Origin: Amoebophrya sp. AT5.2
Lineage: Eukaryota > Sar > Dinophyceae > Syndiniales > Amoebophryaceae
Direction of reading: 5' to 3'
DNA length: 10,189 nt
Assembly: GCA_005223375.1 (NCBI GenBank)
Contig: RXOD01006489.1
Span: forward strand, 1-10,189
The position numbers were made by a program, and so were the translations under genes. The notes beneath the pieces are model-generated. The model was not told where the DNA came from and searched no databases. It worked only from the letters and a program-made list of their open reading frames with translations. Shown here piece after piece: positions 7,701 through 10,189 of this stretch (its first letter is position 1; every line of letters begins with the position of its first letter).

Positions 7701-10089
7701 CGGATGACGCACGTGCTGAAGTCCATCGTGAACAAGGAGATGCCGATCTCCACCGACGTGTTTTTGATCGAGGTGAAACGGCTGTTGGCCTGGATCCACG
7801 ACCAGGACATCAAGTACCAACTGCGGATCCCGGCGGCGAGCCTGCTGCTGTCGAACCGCGACAAGAACAGCGCGCAGTCGGAGCTGAAGCACGCGCGCGG
7901 GCGGTTTTCGAGGTTCGTGTCGCAGCTCAAGGGGAGCGACGTGGTTGGAAAGGAACTGAAGCGGGAGAGCGATTTATTAACCGCCAAGCTGATCAACGTG
8001 GACCAGTACACGGACCCGACCAACGGCAAGTACCAGGCGGCGAAGAAGTTCGCCGAGCAGTCCGGAAGCCCGTTGAACATGGACTACCGCCGCATTAAGG
8101 TGAAGCTGGAGGACTTGACGGACCGGTGCGTGCGGCACTGTATGAGCGTGATGGGGGAGATCTCCGCGATGCCGACGATCCTTCGCGTGTACGAGCTGCT
8201 GAATCTGATCATCGACTTCTGCGACGAGAACCCCGCCGCGTCCTACACGCTGATCGAGTGCCAGAAGATCTTCACGCAGGCCGGCGTGGTCCGGCTCGTG
8301 ATCGAGACGCTGATGCTGAAACCGGACGCGATCCTCACCGAGCACGCGCTGCGCCTGGGCGTGAACATGCTGAAGCCCAACAACAGCGAGGTGCAGCTCG
8401 CCTTCTGCGAGGTTTTTTACAGCACGGACGACAGCGGGCTCTGGTCCGTGTTCGAGGCATTGTACGACCAGGTGTTCTCGAATTTGAAGCCCGTGCGGTC
8501 GCTGAAGCAGGTGCAGCGGAAGTACGAGAAGCAGCGGGAACTGGTGCGGAAGGAGCGGCCGGAGCTGGCGGCGCAGATTGACAGTTCCGACATGGACGCC
8601 GCATTGACGAAAGAGGAGGTGGACTATTAAGGGCGGTTGAAAAAATTCAGGTTTAGGTCCAGGTCTAGGCTTGCCGTCTGGCCACAAGAATACTCGTAGG
8701 AGATGACTGCTCCCCGCCCTCCCTTCAGGGACGAGGTCTAGGGTCGGCAGTAGGACTCGAATCCGACGGCTACGCCCCCAGCACGGCCCACGAGAAGGCT
8801 GCGGCGTTGCACCTGTGATCGGTGCTGGGTCCCATCGCTCAGCAAATTGCAGCCATAGGAAGCTGCCAGCGACCGCTTTCAGTCGGGTATCTCTGCGTGA
8901 TGGTGATGACCATCACTGATCAGAAGGGGACAGACGGGATTTCCTAACGGCGAAACCTAAAAGAAACCTGAAGCGCGACCTGGGTTTTTTCAACCTCTAA
9001 CACTACCTGAAGCTGTGGACCCAGGACGTAGAGAATTGCAAGAAGTGCATCGAGTTCCAGCAAAAGCTTTCGGAGGGTCACAACGCCACCATGCAGAACT
9101 ACACCTACAACCAGCACGACAACAGCCGCTCCGTAAACTTCGTGGAGAAAACAGTCGAGCTGTTCGTGCGAATACTAAAAACGAAGGACATCGTGGACGG
9201 TATCGACGAGGAGGACTTACAGCTCGCAGGACAGGCGCTGGACCTGATCATCGAGGTGCTGCAGGGCCCGTGCGAACGGAACCAGGTGTTCTGCTCAGTT
9301 TCCGGTCTGGTGGAGCAGTTCAACAAGATTCTGCGCTGGCAGTTCGCAAACATCGTCGATCTGAACGACGGGGACCCGTACCCGGAGATGGTGCGGGAGT
9401 TCAAGTGCAAGGTGTGCTTGTGTTTGAATTGCATCCTGGAACTGCGCAAGGACACCGAAGTGCACCGGAACCTCATCCACCGGATGGACATCTCCATCAT
9501 GCAGCAGCGGATCATGTTCTGCCACCGCTACTTTCTGTCGCAAGTGCTGCAGCTCGGCGAGGCGAACCTGGAGCACTTCGCTAAGGGAAGGAAAAACCTA
9601 TTTCCCTGGTTGGACGTCGACATCCCTGGGGGAGTGGGAGTCTTGTAGGGAGTTCTTGAGTAATTGGTATCGTGTGATGCGGCACGGGGTGGCCTGTATT
9701 CTCTTGGGTTTTGTCTCGTATTGTTTCTTGTGTCTGGGGTCTCCGTATTCGGCCAGATGGTGCTCGTTTCAGCTACAGAGCAAGCAGAACAAAGCGACGG
9801 CGAGGATGCAGCAAGAACGCGGCGCCGGTCTTTTGTGGTCTGCTCGCATTTTGTCTGATATTTCGTTTTTTCGGTCTCGGCAAGGGGCGAAGCATCTACT
9901 TGACTCGGAAAATGGGTTTTGCACTTCTCTAACTTCGACGAGCCGGACCTGAAGCTGCGGCTGCCGACGAAGAGCCCCGCGCTGCTCGTGGAGGGCTTCA
10001 CGAACGACGAGCTCCAGGACTACTTCGGCGAGGCGTGGGAGCTGATCATGGTCGTGAACACTTTGTCCGAAGAGGACGAGGAGTTTTAG
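4121..10089 (+). CDS. IP3 receptor-like calcium release channel, middle part (six exons, partial)
   Basis: Joined exons 4121-4720, 4949-5589, 5754-6657, 6846-8618, 9025-9633 and 9955-10086 stay in frame and give about 1,550 residues. Order and motifs follow animal inositol 1,4,5-trisphosphate receptors: a helical segment with a DRxP turn (residues ~130-205, counted from the Met at 4136), an RIH domain (~510-700), more helical solenoid (~711-1300), then an RIH-associated domain (~1302-1440) with the family hallmark QGPC-x3-NQ at 9262-9285. IP3 receptors are tetrameric channels that release calcium from endoplasmic-reticulum-type stores. What is present here is only the cytoplasmic regulatory solenoid. 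The IP3-binding/MIR region and the membrane pore are not in the window. Ryanodine receptors share these domains, but residue-level similarity and spacing favour the IP3-receptor branch. Exon borders 2-4 are well supported; the first start, exon 6 and the end are less certain. Confidence 0.88.
4721..4948 (+). other. Intron 1 (phase 0, GTGG donor, GAG acceptor)
   Basis: 228 nt, from GTGGAT to GTGAG. This pair joins ...HYEME to VPNYVRR with no gap or insertion relative to animal IP3 receptors. GAGGT occurs at both borders (4718-4722 and 4946-4950), so the splice point is ambiguous within that repeat. The first ~30 nt (GTGG, then CATTTGC and a T run, then AATTGC) resemble the reverse complement of 4898-4932 (GTGG, CATTTCGTTTT, AATTTGC), forming an imperfect inverted repeat. 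No clear pyrimidine tract precedes the acceptor. Confidence 0.65.
4949..5589 (+). CDS. Exon 2 (IP3 receptor-like; ends in glycine-rich linker)
   Basis: Encodes the continuation of the solenoid. VPNYVRR follows the DRHP turn, and a helix pair with YVQYHVEKMEG and MVLHLFRFGF matches the family segment before the second RIH domain (animal pattern: a helix with FVEDYLN, then LIYFGFYSF). The last ~90 codons are a non-conserved linker rich in Ser, Pro and Gly, with a glycine run interrupted by one Lys near 5477-5503. Such linkers between solenoid blocks are common in this family. The exon ends with two bases of a Leu codon (phase 2) at GATT|GTAAGT. Confidence 0.85.
5590..5753 (+). other. Intron 2 (phase 2, canonical GTAAGT...CAG)
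   Basis: 164 nt. It has a perfect GTAAGT donor, a pyrimidine-rich 3' part (ACCACCTTCGCAG) and a short GTTGTA triplication at 5615-5632. Removal joins ...LQERL to FPPAATLPEDE in one frame. It is T-rich compared with the flanking exons. It is the only intron here with a consensus donor and the only one not in phase 0. Confidence 0.9.
5754..6657 (+). CDS. Exon 3 (RIH domain)
   Basis: Carries the second RIH domain of IP3 receptors. Recognisable in order: LLDLLMYEN with LALELLFQHGF (animal LLHLTMHDY with ALQLLFRHF), a segment matching the VDNYKQIKQDLDQLR region, then VQRNLLDLGLIRAIEAAIAIP (animal [21 protein letters not shown]), and NERNQMAAFEHL (animal NQQNQALLHKHI). This part is an armadillo-like helical scaffold that links ligand binding to the pore in the tetramer. 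The end at GGGATG|GTGCTT is in phase 0. Reading on would give a Phe run and a stop at 6679. Confidence 0.9.
6658..6845 (+). other. Intron 3 (phase 0, GTGC donor, CACAG acceptor)
   Basis: 188 nt. Removal joins ...WFNHGIGM to ANPIASIFRNNRVL, matching the animal sequence where a LFLNP-GIL segment is followed by HIFMNNFQLC. The donor GTGCTTTTTTTT resembles that of intron 1 in having a G/T start followed by a T run. The end AAAACCACAG has CCAC just before the AG, and the reverse complement of that end begins GTGGTTTT, so the two ends are weakly complementary. Most of the intron is open in the downstream frame, so unspliced reading could look like coding sequence. Confidence 0.8.
6846..8618 (+). 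CDS. Exon 4 (IP3 receptor-like regulatory solenoid)
   Basis: A single exon of 591 codons. Segments that follow animal IP3 receptors: IFRNNRVLCEKV (IFMNNFQLC), LVYSLKSVELLALI (LMYHIHLVELLAV) then NSIAPDSL (NSLLPLDDI), LLSNCYYETDV (FLNHCYVDTEV), and near the end MLKPNNSEVQLAF with FYSTDDSG (EGGNTTIQHSF with RLTEDKKS) followed by a helix with FEALYDQV (FKVFYDRM). In animals this part contains regulatory and phosphorylation sites; I cannot identify such sites here. The exon ends in an acidic/charged tail at GAG|GTGGAC in phase 0. Unspliced reading meets TAA at 8628. Confidence 0.9.
8619..9024 (+). other. Intron 4 (phase 0) with terminal inverted repeats
   Basis: 406 nt, GTGGAC...CCCAG. Its ends carry inverted repeats: GGTTGAAAAAA at 8635-8645 is exactly complementary to 8985-8995. 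The match continues with CAGGT in both arms (8648-8652, and its reverse complement at 8978-8982), about 16 of 18 positions in all. GTGGAC occurs at 8619-8624 and again at 9015-9020, outside the arms. CTCTAAC at 8995-9001 is a good branch-point candidate, 24 nt before the chosen CCCAG acceptor. An AG at 9011-9012 is an in-frame alternative that would add four residues. No gene, tRNA or other RNA was recognised inside. Confidence 0.8.
8635..8995. mobile_element. Possible introner/MITE-like element inside intron 4
   Basis: A 361-nt segment bounded by the near-perfect 18-nt inverted repeats described for intron 4 and lacking coding capacity. Short, non-coding, inverted-repeat-bounded elements that supply introns are known as introners in several protists. 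Here the inverted repeats lie 16 nt inside the donor and 29 nt before the acceptor, and no target-site duplication directly abuts the arms, so it may be an eroded element. Confidence 0.45.
9025..9633 (+). CDS. Exon 5 (RIH-associated domain)
   Basis: The best-conserved part of the gene. GHNATMQNY (animal ENHNRDLQNF) is followed by VNFVEKTVELFVRI, a short loop with IDEEDLQLAGQALDLI (animal INEKNVALINQTLESL), QGPC-x3-NQ at 9262-9285, and a helix ending ILELRKDTE (animal AIMESRHDSE). These are the features of the RIH-associated domain, which lies between the solenoid and the pore in IP3 and ryanodine receptors. The 5' border is CCCAG|GAC (alternative 9013). The 3' border is placed at GGA|GTGGGA in phase 0, because the frame reaches TAG at 9646 and the last residues are not conserved; GTAGGG at 9645 is a weaker option. 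Confidence 0.85.
9634..9954 (+). other. Intron 5 (probable, phase 0)
   Basis: About 321 nt, T-rich and clearly different in composition from the flanking exons. The donor is GTGGGA (uncertain). CTCTAAC at 9927-9933 is the branch-point candidate. AGs follow at 9941-9942 and 9953-9954, both in phase 0, at the same distances (about 10-12 and 22-24 nt) as in intron 4. I chose the second by analogy. Short open frames inside do not resemble proteins. Confidence 0.6.
9955..10089 (+). CDS. Exon 6 (short, 3' end uncertain)
   Basis: About 44 codons in the expected frame, with GC-rich codon use like the other exons and an acidic end (LSEEDEEF) before TAG at 10087. In animal IP3 receptors an acidic linker follows the RIH-associated domain before the pore, so this fits by position, although residue-level similarity is weak. 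Because six transmembrane segments should follow, the TAG is probably read only if a downstream donor is missed, for example GTCGTG at 10051 (phase 0) or GTTTTA at 10083. The start could also be 9943. Confidence 0.5.
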   Translation: MRLPTKSPALLVEGFTNDELQDYFGEAWELIMVVNTLSEEDEEF

Positions 10090-10189
10090 AAAGAGCCACG
10101 GATGCTAACAGCAAGGCTCAAAATACATCCGAAACACGCCCCGGAATACGGCACGCGTTCAGACTGTAGGCCTCAAATGCTTCGGGGAG
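10090..10189. other. 3' edge of window, likely intron or untranslated
   Basis: No continued coding sequence is recognised in these 100 nt. A CTAAC at about 10106-10110 followed closely by CAAG could be a branch point and acceptor, but the following frame could not be tested because the window ends. Confidence 0.3.

Noticed and set aside
8732..8765. tRNA-like T-arm string (GGACTCGAATCC) inside intron 4
   Set aside because: The stem does not pair around the loop on either strand, and no matching D-arm, anticodon arm or acceptor stem is found.
9656..9952. Short plus-strand open frames between exons 5 and 6
   Set aside because: They lie in the T-rich intron, show no conserved motif and are out of frame with the flanking exons or contain stops.
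1..10189. CRISPR array, rRNA, bacterial operon or phage-like module
   Set aside because: No regularly spaced short repeats, no rRNA sequence and no bacterial gene arrangement were seen; the window is an intron-containing eukaryotic locus.

Overview
The window is eukaryotic. It is GC-rich, and one long conserved protein is split by short introns. I see no bacterial gene layout, rRNA, tRNA or CRISPR array. Organism: a protist with GC-rich coding sequence and an IP3-receptor-type calcium channel. GTG-type intron ends and an intron carrying terminal inverted repeats recall the invasive 'introner' introns described in some alveolates such as Amoebophrya, but the sequence alone does not fix the lineage (alveolate, stramenopile and haptophyte remain open).

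Layout. (1) Bases 1-391: no supportable gene. (2) Bases 392-1729 and 2399-3581: two diverged copies (A and B) of one long direct repeat, separated by a 669-nt spacer that carries a GC-rich hairpin (2248-2289). The copies differ by several block indels, two with short identical sequences at their borders. Each has a long minus-strand open frame that looks decayed or chance-open rather than a maintained gene. (3) Bases 3582-4120: no coding sequence recognised; one TATAAA string and a good-looking splice acceptor at 4119-4120. (4) Bases 4121 to about 10089: at least six plus-strand exons of one gene, homologous to the middle of inositol 1,4,5-trisphosphate receptors (RIH-type helical repeats followed by the RIH-associated domain).

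The exons join in frame to about 1,550 residues. They cover only the cytoplasmic regulatory part of the channel. The N-terminal IP3-binding/MIR portion is not found in the 4.1 kb upstream, and the C-terminal membrane pore is not reached before the window ends. Either the repeats at 1-4120 sit inside a large intron or intergenic gap with N-terminal exons further upstream, or the gene has lost its N-terminus, or the assembly is broken here.

The most interesting signals are in the introns. One (5590-5753) is textbook GTAAGT...CAG in phase 2. The other four are phase 0 with GTGG/GTGC donors. One of these carries near-perfect 18-nt terminal inverted repeats, and another has a 5-nt direct repeat at its borders with an imperfect inverted-repeat pair. 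This suggests two classes of intron in one gene, the second possibly derived from transposable elements.
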